Shown here piece after piece: positions 38,348 through 47,565 of a stretch of DNA of 64,000 nt. Position numbers and translations under genes: made by a program. Source of the stretch: Enterococcus hermanniensis (GTDB lineage: Bacteria; Bacillota; Bacilli; Lactobacillales; Enterococcaceae). The DNA lies in NCBI RefSeq assembly GCF_001885945.1, contig NZ_JXKQ01000002.1, positions 124,001 to 188,000 on the forward strand, written 5' to 3'. How positions within the stretch are numbered: position 1 is the first letter of the stretch; every line of letters begins with the position of its first letter. A model generated the notes under the pieces. It had not been told where the DNA came from. It ran no database searches and was given only the letters and a program-made list of their open reading frames with translations.

Positions 38348-39058
38348 ATGGATACAAGACTAACTAAAACTGCTTCATTTATTGATGGTGTAAAGGCTTG
38401 TCTTCCCACAATCATGGGTTACTTAGGAATTGGAATTGCACTTGGAGTCGTCGGTAAATCAACAAATCTAACTATTTTGCAAATTTTCTTGATGTCAACT
38501 TTAGTCTATGCCGGAAGTGCACAATTTATTTTGTGCGGTTTATTGCTTCTAAATGCACCAATTTTATCGATCGTCTTTACAGTTTTTCTGATTAATTTAC
38601 GACATTTATTGATGAGTCTTTCTGTAGCTAGCTATTTCAAAAAAGATTCCTTATTAAACGGCATTGGAATTGGTACATTATTAACAGATGAATCTTATGG
38701 CGTTTTAATGTCTACTTTGGCACAAGAAGAGAACGTCACTAGTCGATGGATGCATGGATTAAATTTGACTGCTTATTTGGTGTGGATTTTATCCACCGTC
38801 GTTGGAGCATTATTAGGAAATTTTATTCCTGATCCGACGATTTTTGGGCTTGATTTTTCTCTAACCGCAATGTTTTTAGGCTTGTTTCTTTTCCAAGTAA
38901 CCTTACCTTTAGTCAAACAAAAAGTAAAAACGATTAAGATCTTACTAGTAACTAGCATTAGTCTGGTTATATTGATGCGCTTTTTTTCTGCAGAAATGTC
39001 AGTTATTTTCGCAACTTTATTGGGCTGTTTAACGGGGGTGCTGATAAAAAATGAGTAA
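38348..39058 (+). CDS. azlC: Branched-chain amino acid exporter subunit AzlC
   Basis: This 236-residue membrane protein with about six helices belongs to the AzlC family, the large subunit of a two-component exporter of branched-chain amino acids and analogues such as azaleucine. The motifs STLVYAGSAQFI and INLRHLLMSLS are characteristic. The ATG at 38348 lies 7 nt after AGAGG; an earlier in-frame ATG at 38333 has no ribosome binding site. It overlaps azlD by 8 bp. No Lrp-type regulator is adjacent. Confidence 0.93.
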   Translation: MDTRLTKTASFIDGVKACLPTIMGYLGIGIALGVVGKSTNLTILQIFLMSTLVYAGSAQFILCGLLLLNAPILSIVFTVFLINLRHLLMSLSVASYFKKDSLLNGIGIGTLLTDESYGVLMSTLAQEENVTSRWMHGLNLTAYLVWILSTVVGALLGNFIPDPTIFGLDFSLTAMFLGLFLFQVTLPLVKQKVKTIKILLVTSISLVILMRFFSAEMSVIFATLLGCLTGVLIKNE

Positions 39059-39371
39059 TTTCTATTATTTAGCCACTATTTTAGGATGTGCACTGGTTAC
39101 TTGGATTCCGCGTATCCTTCCATTTATTTTAACAAAAGCTTTTACCTTACCAACAATAGTAAAAGAATTTTTAAGTTATTTGCCTATGACAATTCTAACA
39201 GCGCTTTTGCTACAAAGCTTATTAGAATTTCACACGGGCCAATTCCCAACTCTAAGAATTCCTGAGATAATTGCCTGTGTCCCAGCTCTAATTGTTGGTA
39301 TTCGAACCAACGATCTTATGAAGATTGTAGTAACGGGTGTACTCTGCATCGCATTATTGCGCCTCTTTTAA
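39051..39371 (+). CDS. azlD: Branched-chain amino acid exporter subunit AzlD
   Basis: This 106-residue protein has three to four membrane helices. The N-terminus ALVTWIPRILPFIL and the block PEIIACVPALIVG are those of AzlD/YgaH-type small subunits, which are required with AzlC for export. The start codon lies within the end of azlC, showing translational coupling. No other gene follows in the operon; the next small ORF is 90 bp downstream with its own ribosome binding site. Confidence 0.92.
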   Translation: MSNFYYLATILGCALVTWIPRILPFILTKAFTLPTIVKEFLSYLPMTILTALLLQSLLEFHTGQFPTLRIPEIIACVPALIVGIRTNDLMKIVVTGVLCIALLRLF

Positions 39372-39459
39372 AATTACAAGCGTTATAGAGCATATTTCTG
39401 GTTATACCTATACCATTGATGTAATATATAACAAAATAATCCTATAAGGAGTTGCTTTA

Positions 39460-39678
39460 ATGAAAAAGATTGCTGGTTATTTCTTTAAAAAACCGTTGAA
39501 TTTAGACGATAAAAAAGCCTTTGAGGTGCAGTTACCTTCAAATGTTTTGTATAGCGAAACGCAAAATGTACTAAAATCAGATCACACTATCTTAACTGCC
39601 ATTGGAAAAAAATATGAACATCCATTAGAAACATTGCACAATTTTTTTGTCATTTCAGAAATCACCGATGTAGAATAA
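39460..39678 (+). CDS. Small protein of unknown function
   Basis: I do not recognise this 72-residue soluble protein. It has a basic N-terminus (MKKIAGYFFKKP) and an acidic end, with no cysteine, signal peptide or clear repeat. AAGGAG lies at 8-nt spacing before the ATG, and a strong terminator follows at once, so it is likely a real gene. It might be cotranscribed with azlCD, since no terminator separates them, but the gap of 88 bp contains room for its own promoter. Confidence 0.65.
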   Translation: MKKIAGYFFKKPLNLDDKKAFEVQLPSNVLYSETQNVLKSDHTILTAIGKKYEHPLETLHNFFVISEITDVE

Positions 39679-39718
39679 AAAAACTTCCTCAATGAAAAAA
39701 TTCATTGAGGAAGTTTTT
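39679..39718. terminator. Bidirectional terminator
   Basis: An 18-bp stem (39679-39696 with 39701-39718), core CTTCCTCAATGAA, lies between the convergent small protein and the muramidase. Confidence 0.93.
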
Positions 39719-39721
39719 ATT

Positions 39722-40903
39722 TTATTGACCATACCAACCAATACCTTCGTATTTCCAACCTACTTTTATTAAATTGTCACGTTCTGATTGTAATAATGTG
39801 TAATGATGCGATCCAGCTTTAGCATTTGGGTTATAAAGTCGATACAGCGGTTGACTTCCTCCAGAATACCAACTTACACCTTCGTATTTCCAACCTGCTT
39901 TTACCAGATTCTCTTTCTCGTACGCATAAGTTGTATAATGATGATCCCCCGCATTCGGATTATATAGACGGTAAACTGGTGTTCCACTAGTTGGTGCTTG
40001 CCAGCCTATTCCCTCATATTTCCAACCTGCTTTTTTTACTGTATCACGTTCGGTCGTATTAGCCGTATAAAAGTGTTCTCCACTATTTGGATTGTACAAA
40101 CGATACATTGCGTTTGTTTTGACTGTTACAGAATTACTTGATGTCGTATCGTATTGAGTTAAATTATAAGTTTCAATAATACTGTTCAACGTAGATGCAT
40201 ACGTTGGCGCTGTAGCATATCTTCCAGTTAAATAAGCCGTTGCATCTTTATAAGATTTAGTATTACTTTTCCAAGCACCTGCATAGTAATAAACACCCGT
40301 TTGGAACGATGTGTTTTTTAGAACAGCTACATTATCGGCTAAGGATTCCTTATAAGAAGGATATTTTCTAAATTGGGCGTTGATATAATACCATCCCTTC
40401 TCAGAACTCCATTCTTGAGTTTGTAATGTTACTGACTGCCCGTTATAAGTACCTTTTATCCCAAATAAATTGTAATTAGGTGATTGGGATAATGAACTAC
40501 TTCCCCAACCGCTTTCAACAATAGCTTGCGCAATCATTACCGATGCATATAAATTATTCGCACTAGCTAAAGATTTAGCAGACGGTGCTACTTGATCAAT
40601 GAATGCTTGTTGAGTTGTAATAGTTGATCGAGCTGCTCTTAGCGCTGGTAATTCTATTGTAAAATCTTCAAATCTAGTTGGATGGTAAAACTGTAAATTA
40701 CCATTTGCATCATATTCCACTTTATCTATTTCCTCACTTGTACCAGTAGCTGCATCTTCATTATTATCACTATCTGATACTGCTTGTGAAGTAACTAAAG
40801 AGTTTGAATTAGAGGCATCAGCTGTTTCTCCTTGGGCTACAACTGTAGTTACACTAAAACCACTCAAAATCATCATTCCATAAAATAAATTTCTATATTT
40901 CAT
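39722..40903 (-). CDS. Secreted GH73 muramidase with three C-terminal repeats
   Basis: This 393-residue exported peptidoglycan hydrolase begins with a signal peptide (residues 1 to about 25). A Ser/Asn/Asp-rich linker to about residue 90 precedes a glucosaminidase (GH73) domain at about 95-250, with the probable catalytic Glu130 in [10 protein letters not shown]. Three tandem repeats of about 40 residues end the protein (about 264-301, 310-345 and 352-390), each with the pattern YRLYNPN-G-HxYT and GWKYEGIGW. They match the DUF5648-type module and probably bind cell wall. The ATG at 40903 follows GAGGG. It acts in cell separation or wall turnover. Confidence 0.9.
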   Translation of the reverse strand: MKYRNLFYGMMILSGFSVTTVVAQGETADASNSNSLVTSQAVSDSDNNEDAATGTSEEIDKVEYDANGNLQFYHPTRFEDFTIELPALRAARSTITTQQAFIDQVAPSAKSLASANNLYASVMIAQAIVESGWGSSSLSQSPNYNLFGIKGTYNGQSVTLQTQEWSSEKGWYYINAQFRKYPSYKESLADNVAVLKNTSFQTGVYYYAGAWKSNTKSYKDATAYLTGRYATAPTYASTLNSIIETYNLTQYDTTSSNSVTVKTNAMYRLYNPNSGEHFYTANTTERDTVKKAGWKYEGIGWQAPTSGTPVYRLYNPNAGDHHYTTYAYEKENLVKAGWKYEGVSWYSGGSQPLYRLYNPNAKAGSHHYTLLQSERDNLIKVGWKYEGIGWYGQ

Positions 40904-41181
40904 TTGGGCTCCCTCTCGCGATTATCAATAGTTTACAAAATATTTAATCATTTCTTTTTATAAATTAACAAAATTTTAACTAAAAGTAAAGATTATTTAA
41001 CCTTAAACGACTAAATTAAACCGTTAACAATTTCGGTTACTCATTTTCTTGTATCAAAATAATAAACAGCGGTGCAGAACAGCTTTTAGTTTTAAATTAA
41101 AGTAACTATAAAATCATTTTTTAAAACGTTATTTATTACTAATTAATATTTTGCTATAATACTTTCAAAGGAGTGAACTAT

Positions 41182-41448
41182 ATGGATGTCGGCTATCTAG
41201 TATCATTTGTTATTTATGCTATTTTTATATTTATGACGATTATTTATTTTTGGTTATTCAGACATGATCAACGCCTAGTCCATCTATACCTTTCTTTGAT
41301 TCCTACTTTTATTTGTATCTACTTATTAATCAATCATACGCATGCTCAATCAGCAGAAGGAGCATTGGGTTTGGGGTTATTATTATTACTTACACTTATC
41401 TCTAGTTTGCTATATTGGACTTTATATGTTTTAAAAAAGAATAAATAA
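41182..41448 (+). CDS. Small membrane protein (88 aa)
   Basis: This short protein has three predicted membrane helices and a Lys-rich C-terminus, and I do not recognise a family. Helices lie at about residues 4-24, 34-48 and 61-82. The ATG at 41182 is 8 nt after AAAGGAG; a GTG three codons earlier overlaps the ribosome binding site and is unlikely. It stands 96 bp before another small membrane protein gene on the same strand, and each has its own AAAGGAG site. Function unknown. Confidence 0.65.
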   Translation: MDVGYLVSFVIYAIFIFMTIIYFWLFRHDQRLVHLYLSLIPTFICIYLLINHTHAQSAEGALGLGLLLLLTLISSLLYWTLYVLKKNK

Positions 41449-41544
41449 TTTTACTTAAGACCTTCACAAATATTTCGAAAATATCCGATTATTTCTATGC
41501 TATAATACTTTGTGTTAACCAAACCTATTTAAAGGAGCGTTATT

Positions 41545-41877
41545 ATGCCCGTTGTATTAACTATACTAATTGATTTATTGATGGCGATATTATTAGCTTT
41601 TCGCATTATTAAAAATGATCAAGTTGTTTCGATTATCAGTGTCATTTTACAAGCTATGCTGTTTATAGATTTACTTGCTATTGTTTTTCTAAGAAACCCA
41701 AAACGTAAAGTGACAGAAGTGAACACACCGCCTGTTGAAATGAGCCGCAGAAATTCTCGTAAAGTGAAAGTAACTAAACCAGTACGCAGTGGTTTTTTCA
41801 TTCAAGTTTCTTGCATTATTGCCCTTCTACTTTTAGCTTATTATGTTTACTCTGTCATTTATCTTTTTATTAACTAA
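41545..41877 (+). CDS. Small membrane protein (110 aa)
   Basis: This 110-residue protein has hydrophobic segments at about residues 2-20, 28-47 and 84-108, separated by a strongly basic cytoplasmic loop (residues 49-80) rich in Arg and Lys. Family not recognised. AAAGGAG precedes the ATG at proper distance, and a bidirectional terminator follows directly. Together with the 88-residue neighbour it forms a pair of small membrane genes with no known function. Confidence 0.65.
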   Translation: MPVVLTILIDLLMAILLAFRIIKNDQVVSIISVILQAMLFIDLLAIVFLRNPKRKVTEVNTPPVEMSRRNSRKVKVTKPVRSGFFIQVSCIIALLLLAYYVYSVIYLFIN

Positions 41878-41878
41878 G

Positions 41879-41917
41879 AAATAGCCCACCTAAGATAATT
41901 ATCTAGGTGGGCTATTT
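41879..41917. terminator. Bidirectional terminator, 3' end of the 13-gene operon
   Basis: The 14-bp stem AAATAGCCCACCTA / TAGGTGGGCTATTT ends both the small membrane gene and the long minus-strand operon. Confidence 0.92.
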
Positions 41918-42589
41918 CATTTTATTATATTCAGTATCTAAGCGATTGATCTTTCGACTAATTTTTTTAGGTAGATAGGATAATAATGATAGAAAGATTC
42001 CTGCAATTGCTAATTCAATTAATAGCGAAAAAGAAATCCCTTTAGTAGCGATCTCCGAAGCCATAAACGTATATGTAAAACTAGCAGGCATCATCGCCAA
42101 AAAGGAAATCAAACTAAATTTTTTTACACTCATCGGTGTTAAAGCATAGGCATAGCTTTGGATTGCAAATGGAAATATCGGAACTAAGCGTGTGAAAATC
42201 AAAAAAGAAATGCCATTTTCTTGAACACCTTTTTCAATTTTTTGAAAAGTTGCATCATTTTTAAAGCGTTGTAGGATATAATCCCTCGCAAGAAATTTTC
42301 CAATAACAAATGAAATCGTACAACCTAAAGAAGCGCCGATAATCGTTAAACAGCCTCCCACTAATCCACCATAAGCCAAGCCACCGACGATGGCTAAGAA
42401 TTGACCTGGCAATAAAAAGACCGCTACAACTACGGATAATGAAATAAAAAAAAGATAGCCGATCCATCCAAGATCCTCTAAAATATGTCGCAAATTTTCG
42501 ATATCTGTCAACAACCTAACGAAACCTAACTGATTGGCTAAAAATAAAACGACTACTATCAAAAAAATAAAGCCCACAATTTTTTTCAT
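41912..42589 (-). CDS. TVP38/TMEM64 (VTT-domain) membrane protein
   Basis: This 225-residue membrane protein of the TVP38/TMEM64 family has about five helices and the re-entrant VTT core: FLLPGQFLAIVGGLAYG, then GCTISFVIGKFLARD, then FLIFTRLVPIFPFAIQSYAYAL. Relatives such as E. coli YdjX/YdjZ and DedA proteins are linked to lipid or small-molecule flipping across the membrane. It overlaps the nucleoside hydrolase gene by 4 bp and is the last gene of the 13-gene operon. In that setting it may move a lipid-linked or soluble intermediate, but this is inference. Confidence 0.88.
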   Translation of the reverse strand: MKKIVGFIFLIVVVLFLANQLGFVRLLTDIENLRHILEDLGWIGYLFFISLSVVVAVFLLPGQFLAIVGGLAYGGLVGGCLTIIGASLGCTISFVIGKFLARDYILQRFKNDATFQKIEKGVQENGISFLIFTRLVPIFPFAIQSYAYALTPMSVKKFSLISFLAMMPASFTYTFMASEIATKGISFSLLIELAIAGIFLSLLSYLPKKISRKINRLDTEYNKMK

Positions 42590-43455
42590 TGATTGCTCCT
42601 TTCTCCTTTAGCAATTCCTTTGCTCATTCGATCGATCGCTAATCGATTAAATTCAATGATGTTCATTAACTGATCAGGCATTTTAACTAAATGTGCTGAA
42701 TGTTCTACGATATTTATTTTTCCTTGTTTAAGTTCAGGTTGCTTTGGTGCTAAGTAATAATTTTCTGCACTGAATAACTCAGGATGCTCTAAATATACCG
42801 CAGTTGTCATATCCCAATTGCAAAATCCAGCAAAATCAAAATGTACCTTATTCCATTTTATCCAATTCTCCAAGATCAACTTGACCCAACTAGAGTCCAC
42901 TGAGTGTATTTTATTTATCTTAGTAAGAAAATTTGCTAGATCACTTTTCGAAAAAAATGCTTGTGCTGTCATATGTCCATTCATGATTGTAAGATTTGCT
43001 TGACTTAAAAGGACCTTTTCTGTGGCACAAGCATCGCTAGAAAAATTTAATTCATTAACTGATGTTTGATTAACTTTTAATGGCTTCAACACTCCACCCA
43101 TTAAAACAATCTCCTTAACTTTACTAAAAAAAGTAGGATCCATCGTTTGTGCTTGAGCCAAATTAGTCAATGCCCCCGTTGCTAAAAGACTGATCTCACC
43201 AGGATAACGATTTACTTGATCCACTAAAAATTGAGCTTGCTTTCTTGCATAATAGTCAAATGAAAGGTTTAGCTTTTGACAAAATTCCTGAGTCATTTTT
43301 TTTACAACTTCCAGATTACTATTGCCGTAAGTTAGAGTAACACCTAATAAATCAATTTCCGCAACGCCTAATAAATAAAGCAGCGTCAAGCCATCATCGA
43401 CATCATGATTTGGTAAGCCAAAAGTATTATCACAATCAAAAATTACTTTTTTCAT
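42586..43455 (-). CDS. Nucleoside hydrolase family protein
   Basis: This 289-residue member of the inosine-uridine nucleoside hydrolase family should cleave an N-glycosidic bond. The N-terminal calcium-binding motif reads FDCDNTFGLPNHDVDDGL; it contains the Asp cluster in a slightly longer form than the usual DTDPGIDD. LLATGALTNLA and VLMGGVL match the family. The C-terminal catalytic histidine region is less clear. The real start is the ATG at 43455, overlapping the preceding gene by 4 bp; the frame extends ten codons upstream. Within this operon it may remove a base from a modified nucleoside rather than serve ordinary salvage. Confidence 0.85.
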   Translation of the reverse strand: MKKVIFDCDNTFGLPNHDVDDGLTLLYLLGVAEIDLLGVTLTYGNSNLEVVKKMTQEFCQKLNLSFDYYARKQAQFLVDQVNRYPGEISLLATGALTNLAQAQTMDPTFFSKVKEIVLMGGVLKPLKVNQTSVNELNFSSDACATEKVLLSQANLTIMNGHMTAQAFFSKSDLANFLTKINKIHSVDSSWVKLILENWIKWNKVHFDFAGFCNWDMTTAVYLEHPELFSAENYYLAPKQPELKQGKINIVEHSAHLVKMPDQLMNIIEFNRLAIDRMSKGIAKGERSNQ

Positions 43456-44117
43456 TTCACTCTTCCTCGATTTTCTTTCAACCATTGATTAAAAAAATAG
43501 TTATCTTTTTCGCTGTACTTTAAAGCTTCTACCAGATCCTCAGGGTAATCAATATCTTTTAACGTTGGTAATACATACAGCTTTCTTTTAGCTATCAGAG
43601 CTATTGTCTCCTGCAGAACATTTTGTTTTCCCCAGCCAATATTTGTTTGAAATATCGGCGATAAATCGATTGAGTAAGTTGAACCAATCAAATAATATCC
43701 GCCGTCACAAGACGGACCAATCACGACTTCTTCCATTTTATCAAATGCATCTTGTATGATTTTCTGATTTAGATTAGGGATATCACTTCCCGTCAAAACG
43801 ACTTTTTCATATCCTTTAGCAAAAATTGTCTTCATTGCGTGATCCATCCGGTCGCCGATCGTATCGCCGAGCTGCGGAAAATACTCAAAGCCATCTGGAA
43901 TAATCTCAAAAAAACTTTTTGATTTGGCTCCATCTGAATAGGCTAAAAAAAGATCAATTCCTTTGTTTTTCAACGCTTCAAATTTAAGAAACCCATCTTT
44001 TAAAAGTTCTAATTGTATTTGAGCAGCTTCTTCTCCGGTAAGTTTTGTTTGTAGTCGTGTTTTCACTTTGTTTGGAATGGGAATACGTGTGAACAATATA
44101 TACGCTTTTTTATTCAA
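43452..44117 (-). CDS. TIGR04282/CofC-like nucleotidyl- or glycosyltransferase
   Basis: This 221-residue GT-A fold protein resembles the DUF2064/TIGR04282 family, described as transferase 1 associated with radical SAM/selenodomain and arsenosugar clusters and distantly related to CofC guanylyltransferase. Visible are FTRIPIPNKVKTRL near the N-terminus (nucleotide-binding loop), QLGDTIGDRMDHAM, VLTGSDIPNL and GPSCDGGYYLIG. It could join a nucleotide to the product of the kinase encoded next to it. It overlaps that kinase gene by 8 bp. Confidence 0.82.
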   Translation of the reverse strand: MNKKAYILFTRIPIPNKVKTRLQTKLTGEEAAQIQLELLKDGFLKFEALKNKGIDLFLAYSDGAKSKSFFEIIPDGFEYFPQLGDTIGDRMDHAMKTIFAKGYEKVVLTGSDIPNLNQKIIQDAFDKMEEVVIGPSCDGGYYLIGSTYSIDLSPIFQTNIGWGKQNVLQETIALIAKRKLYVLPTLKDIDYPEDLVEALKYSEKDNYFFNQWLKENRGRVK

Positions 44118-45105
44118 AAATTTGCTCCTTTAAAGCTTGCTGTAAGAAATCTTTTTGCAAATAACTTTTTACTTTTGCAAAAATTTCTTGATTTTGTAAT
44201 TCCTTCGTATCTGTTTGATAGCTATCATACGCCATCGCTGACCATGACAATGCACGGAGCATTAAATACGGATGATATATATGTAGAGCCTCTTTAAAGG
44301 TTTCATTGTCAAAATGGGTGTCTTTCAAATACGCTTGAATAAATTGCTCCTTTTCTGTTTGACTCAAGATAAGATTACTGCGCCACAAAGTAGTGGTCGA
44401 TGCTAAAAACTGCGATATATCTTGCACTGCGTGGCTAATGACAGGTTTTTCCCAATCGATCAAAAAACTTTGCTGGCCGATAATAAAATTATGGGAATTT
44501 ACTTCCGTATTCGTCACGCACCACTGATTTAAATCAATAAAGAATTGCTGTTGCTTCACATTATTCTTACACCAATCCAAAGCTTCGTCGAATTGATGCT
44601 TGGCAAATTTAGAAATATAGTTGCTTTTGAAAACCGGATCAAGTAATTGTTCACATTCAGTCGTACGAGCTGAAAGAATCGATTGCGTTTCCTTAACAAA
44701 TAAACGATTAGCCGTCTCGTCTAATGGCTGTTGATGGATTTTTCCAAATATTTTCGCCGCTTCTGACAAATCACTTCGATAATCTAAAGGGGAACCTGCT
44801 AAATATTCCATAATCAATAAGCCTTGGTCAAAAAAATTTTTATGATCGTCCACATAATAAACTTTAGGTGTCCGTTTCGTTCGTTCTAACCATTTCAATG
44901 CTTGGTATTCATACTGGACCTGATTATCCAAGTGAAGTTGGCTACCGTAATTCAAGCGAAAAACAAATTTCCTTGTTTGATCTGAAATCAAAAAATTTTG
45001 ATTGTATTCACCCTGAGCTAAAAACTCAACCGTAATCGGTTCACAAAGCTCAAATCTTTCAAGCAAATGATAGGCCTTTAAATACATATGGATTTTTTCT
45101 AACAT
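44110..45105 (-). CDS. APH/choline-kinase-fold phosphotransferase, altered catalytic loop
   Basis: This 331-residue protein has the aminoglycoside phosphotransferase fold. The N-lobe has GEYNQNFLI (Gly-rich loop), FVFRLNYGSQ (ATP lysine region replaced by Arg) and a conserved MEYLAG hinge. The catalytic loop, normally HxDxxxxN, reads NTEVNSHN, so the catalytic Asp is Glu and the His is Asn. The metal-binding motif is intact as LIDWEKP near residue 218. It might phosphorylate a small alcohol or sugar imported by the ABC system; weak or altered activity is possible. It lies 12 bp after the glycosyltransferase gene. Confidence 0.78.
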   Translation of the reverse strand: MLEKIHMYLKAYHLLERFELCEPITVEFLAQGEYNQNFLISDQTRKFVFRLNYGSQLHLDNQVQYEYQALKWLERTKRTPKVYYVDDHKNFFDQGLLIMEYLAGSPLDYRSDLSEAAKIFGKIHQQPLDETANRLFVKETQSILSARTTECEQLLDPVFKSNYISKFAKHQFDEALDWCKNNVKQQQFFIDLNQWCVTNTEVNSHNFIIGQQSFLIDWEKPVISHAVQDISQFLASTTTLWRSNLILSQTEKEQFIQAYLKDTHFDNETFKEALHIYHPYLMLRALSWSAMAYDSYQTDTKELQNQEIFAKVKSYLQKDFLQQALKEQIFE

Positions 45106-45117
45106 CGTGCTCTCCTT

Positions 45118-45798
45118 TTATCTGTAATAACGCTCGGCTAATTTTTTAGGCGATACACCAAACAAATATAATAATTTTATTTGATGCATTTTTAAATGTG
45201 TCTGTAATTTACCTTTTCTAAAGCGCCGACTCGATGTTTGAATCGTGAATGGAAGCAGCTTAAACTTTCCGATTTTTCTTAAGCGACGGCTAAATCGCCA
45301 ATCTTCCATTAAGGGAACAGGTTCAAAGCCGCCTGCTTTTTCATAATTTTTCTGAGTAGTTACTAACCCCTGGTCACCAAAAATCAATCCTAAAAAAAGG
45401 GCTCTCAAAGTAGATGTCTCAGCTAAATAGCGATAAAAAAATTCAGCTGAATCAAATTTCAACTTAAAAAAAGCTGCACTATAAATTGAATCGCTAAAGC
45501 ATTTTTCAATAATCGCTAATAGATCTTTCGTTGATTCGATCACACTATCGCTATGTAAAAACCATAAGATCTCTCCAGAACTTTTTGTTACCCCATAAGA
45601 AAGTTGAGCACCACGATTTGCATTGAACAACTGATATACTTGGCCGTATTGTTTCGCTAACGAAACAGTTTGATCAGTGCTTCCACCATCAACAATAATC
45701 AATTCATAAGGCACTGAAGTCGTCATACTTTCAAATTGATCGAGTAGTTGTACAATTGTTTTTTCTTCATTTAAAGTTGGAATAATAATTGAGATCAT
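45118..45798 (-). CDS. TIGR04283-like family 2 glycosyltransferase
   Basis: This 226-residue GT-A enzyme begins IIPTLNEEKTI. It has the nucleotide-sugar motif VDGGSTDQT (35-43), the RGAQLSYG segment (62-69) typical of TIGR04283 transferases, and the metal-binding HSDS (82-85). A single W-R-F-S-R-R-L-R-K motif follows. TIGR04283 proteins are called transferase 2 of radical SAM/selenodomain and arsenosugar clusters, and they co-occur with TIGR04282 proteins, as here. Donor and acceptor are unknown. It overlaps the ABC ATPase gene by 4 bp. Confidence 0.84.
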   Translation of the reverse strand: MISIIIPTLNEEKTIVQLLDQFESMTTSVPYELIIVDGGSTDQTVSLAKQYGQVYQLFNANRGAQLSYGVTKSSGEILWFLHSDSVIESTKDLLAIIEKCFSDSIYSAAFFKLKFDSAEFFYRYLAETSTLRALFLGLIFGDQGLVTTQKNYEKAGGFEPVPLMEDWRFSRRLRKIGKFKLLPFTIQTSSRRFRKGKLQTHLKMHQIKLLYLFGVSPKKLAERYYR

Positions 45799-46787
45799 GG
45801 ATTCACCACTAAAAGCGGTTCTTCAAATTGAATTGCGACTTCTTTTGAGATTGGTTGCGAAGAAAAATTTGTTAGTAAACATCCAATTCCTGCAATTTCT
45901 GCATACACTCTTTGTCCATTGGGTGTCCAATCAATTGAATTTATTTTACAGGAGATACCTTCTTCCACGAATTTTATTTTTGTATTTGAAGGAATATAAA
46001 GCATTGATCGATCACTGATTTCTTCTGGATTTAAGACTTTTATTTCTTTACCATTTAAATAGAAGGAATTATTTTTGCTAGTTCCTTTAACAAAATTATA
46101 TTCTCCGATTGCGTTTGCTATCTGTTGGCTTTTAGGATAACGATAGATTACTTTAGGGGGGGCATCTTGTTTAATCTGACCATCTAAAAGCATAATCATC
46201 CGATCTGCTAAGTGAAAAGCTTCTTCACGATCATGGGTCACCATGATGATTCCAAATTGATACTTCTTCTTTAATTCAATCAAATATTGCCGCATCGAAT
46301 CTTTCAAGTGACTATCTAAATTGGCAAATGGTTCATCTAAAAGTAATAATTTGGGCTCTAAAGCAATCGCTCGTGCGAGTGCCACGCGTTGTTTTTGTCC
46401 CCCGGATAATTGATCTGGATATTGATTTTCTACTCCTTGTAAATCAAAAGCACCCATCATTTGAGCAATTTTTTGAGTAATCACTGATTTTGAAATTTTA
46501 CGTGCTTTCAATCCGAAAGCAATGTTTTCACTGACTGTCATATGTGGAAATAACCAAAAATCTTGGAAAACTAAGACTGCATCTGACTGTGCACAATCAT
46601 TATTAAATTGAATCGTTCCTTTTTTTACGGGTTGGATCCCAGCAATCATTTTTAACAAACTAGTCTTTCCTACTCCTGAAGGACCAAATAGTGCGATAAC
46701 TTCTCCGTCAAAAATATCAAAGGACAAATTATTTAAAATCTCCTTTTTTCCGTAATGAAGTGATAGATTACGAATACTTACGCCCAT
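45795..46787 (-). CDS. ABC importer ATP-binding protein (YnjD/PotA-like)
   Basis: This 330-residue ATPase has Walker A GPSGVGKTS (35-43), signature LSGGQKQR near 129, Walker B LLLLDEPFANLDSH and switch MVTHDREE. A C-terminal TOBE-like extension of about 110 residues is typical of iron, sulfate, thiamine and polyamine importers. It overlaps the second permease gene by 20 bp. With the two permeases and the lipoprotein it makes a complete importer resembling the E. coli ynjBCD products; substrate is not known. Confidence 0.9.
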   Translation of the reverse strand: MGVSIRNLSLHYGKKEILNNLSFDIFDGEVIALFGPSGVGKTSLLKMIAGIQPVKKGTIQFNNDCAQSDAVLVFQDFWLFPHMTVSENIAFGLKARKISKSVITQKIAQMMGAFDLQGVENQYPDQLSGGQKQRVALARAIALEPKLLLLDEPFANLDSHLKDSMRQYLIELKKKYQFGIIMVTHDREEAFHLADRMIMLLDGQIKQDAPPKVIYRYPKSQQIANAIGEYNFVKGTSKNNSFYLNGKEIKVLNPEEISDRSMLYIPSNTKIKFVEEGISCKINSIDWTPNGQRVYAEIAGIGCLLTNFSSQPISKEVAIQFEEPLLVVNP

Positions 46788-47565
46788 GATTCATTCCTCC
46801 AATCATCATTTTTAGTATAAAGACTCCGACTATTGTACAACCCAAAAAAATCAAGCTATATGCCGAAGCAATTCCTAAGCGACCATTATTAGCATAAGGC
46901 AAAAGAAGCAATGGTAAAGTAACGATTCGCCCACCCCCAATAAAAAAGGTTGGCAGATATTGGCTACATGACACAATAAATACTAATGAAGCTGAGGTAA
47001 TGATCCCTGGCCGTAATAACGGCCAGGTTACCAACCTAAAAGTTCGCAAACTTCCAGCGCCTAAAGTATATGCCGTTATGCTATACCCTTCCCCCATTTT
47101 CCGATAACTTTCTAACAAAATCTGCATGGCGTATGGTAAGCAAAAATAAATATGAATCAATATAATACCGCTAAAACTACCCGTCAAATGAAATCGCAAA
47201 AATAAAATTTGGCTTGACGTTGTAATAGCAATGGTTGGTAAAATCAATGGTAAGTAGATCAAAATTTCCACAAAGCGCTGCGACCATTTTTTTTGAAAAG
47301 CAAAATAACGAGCTGCTGGTAATGCAATTAGCAAACTACCGATAGTTGCTCCTAACGCAATGACTAGTGTATTTAAAATTGCTGGAAAAAAATTAGTCTC
47401 TGAAATCATTTGATGCAATACTTTTAACGTATATTGTTCTGGAAATACAGTTGGATACATCCATTTCCCATTAAATGACCAAAAGAACAACAAACTTAGC
47501 GGAAGAATAATCAGTAAAGCAATGATAGCTAAGAAAATAAAAGAAATTCTTTTTCCCATTTTCAT
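46768..47565 (-). CDS. ABC importer permease, second subunit
   Basis: This 265-residue permease has six membrane helices and an EAA loop near residue 165 (TLGAGSLRTFRLVTWPLLRPG). It is of the CysW/PotC/ThiP type. The frame runs 22 codons further upstream inside the first permease gene, but the ATG at 47565 overlaps that gene's stop as ATGA and follows GGAGGGA, so I take it as the start. It should form a heterodimer with the first permease. Confidence 0.88.
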   Translation of the reverse strand: MKMGKRISFIFLAIIALLIILPLSLLFFWSFNGKWMYPTVFPEQYTLKVLHQMISETNFFPAILNTLVIALGATIGSLLIALPAARYFAFQKKWSQRFVEILIYLPLILPTIAITTSSQILFLRFHLTGSFSGIILIHIYFCLPYAMQILLESYRKMGEGYSITAYTLGAGSLRTFRLVTWPLLRPGIITSASLVFIVSCSQYLPTFFIGGGRIVTLPLLLLPYANNGRLGIASAYSLIFLGCTIVGVFILKMMIGGMNHGRKYS

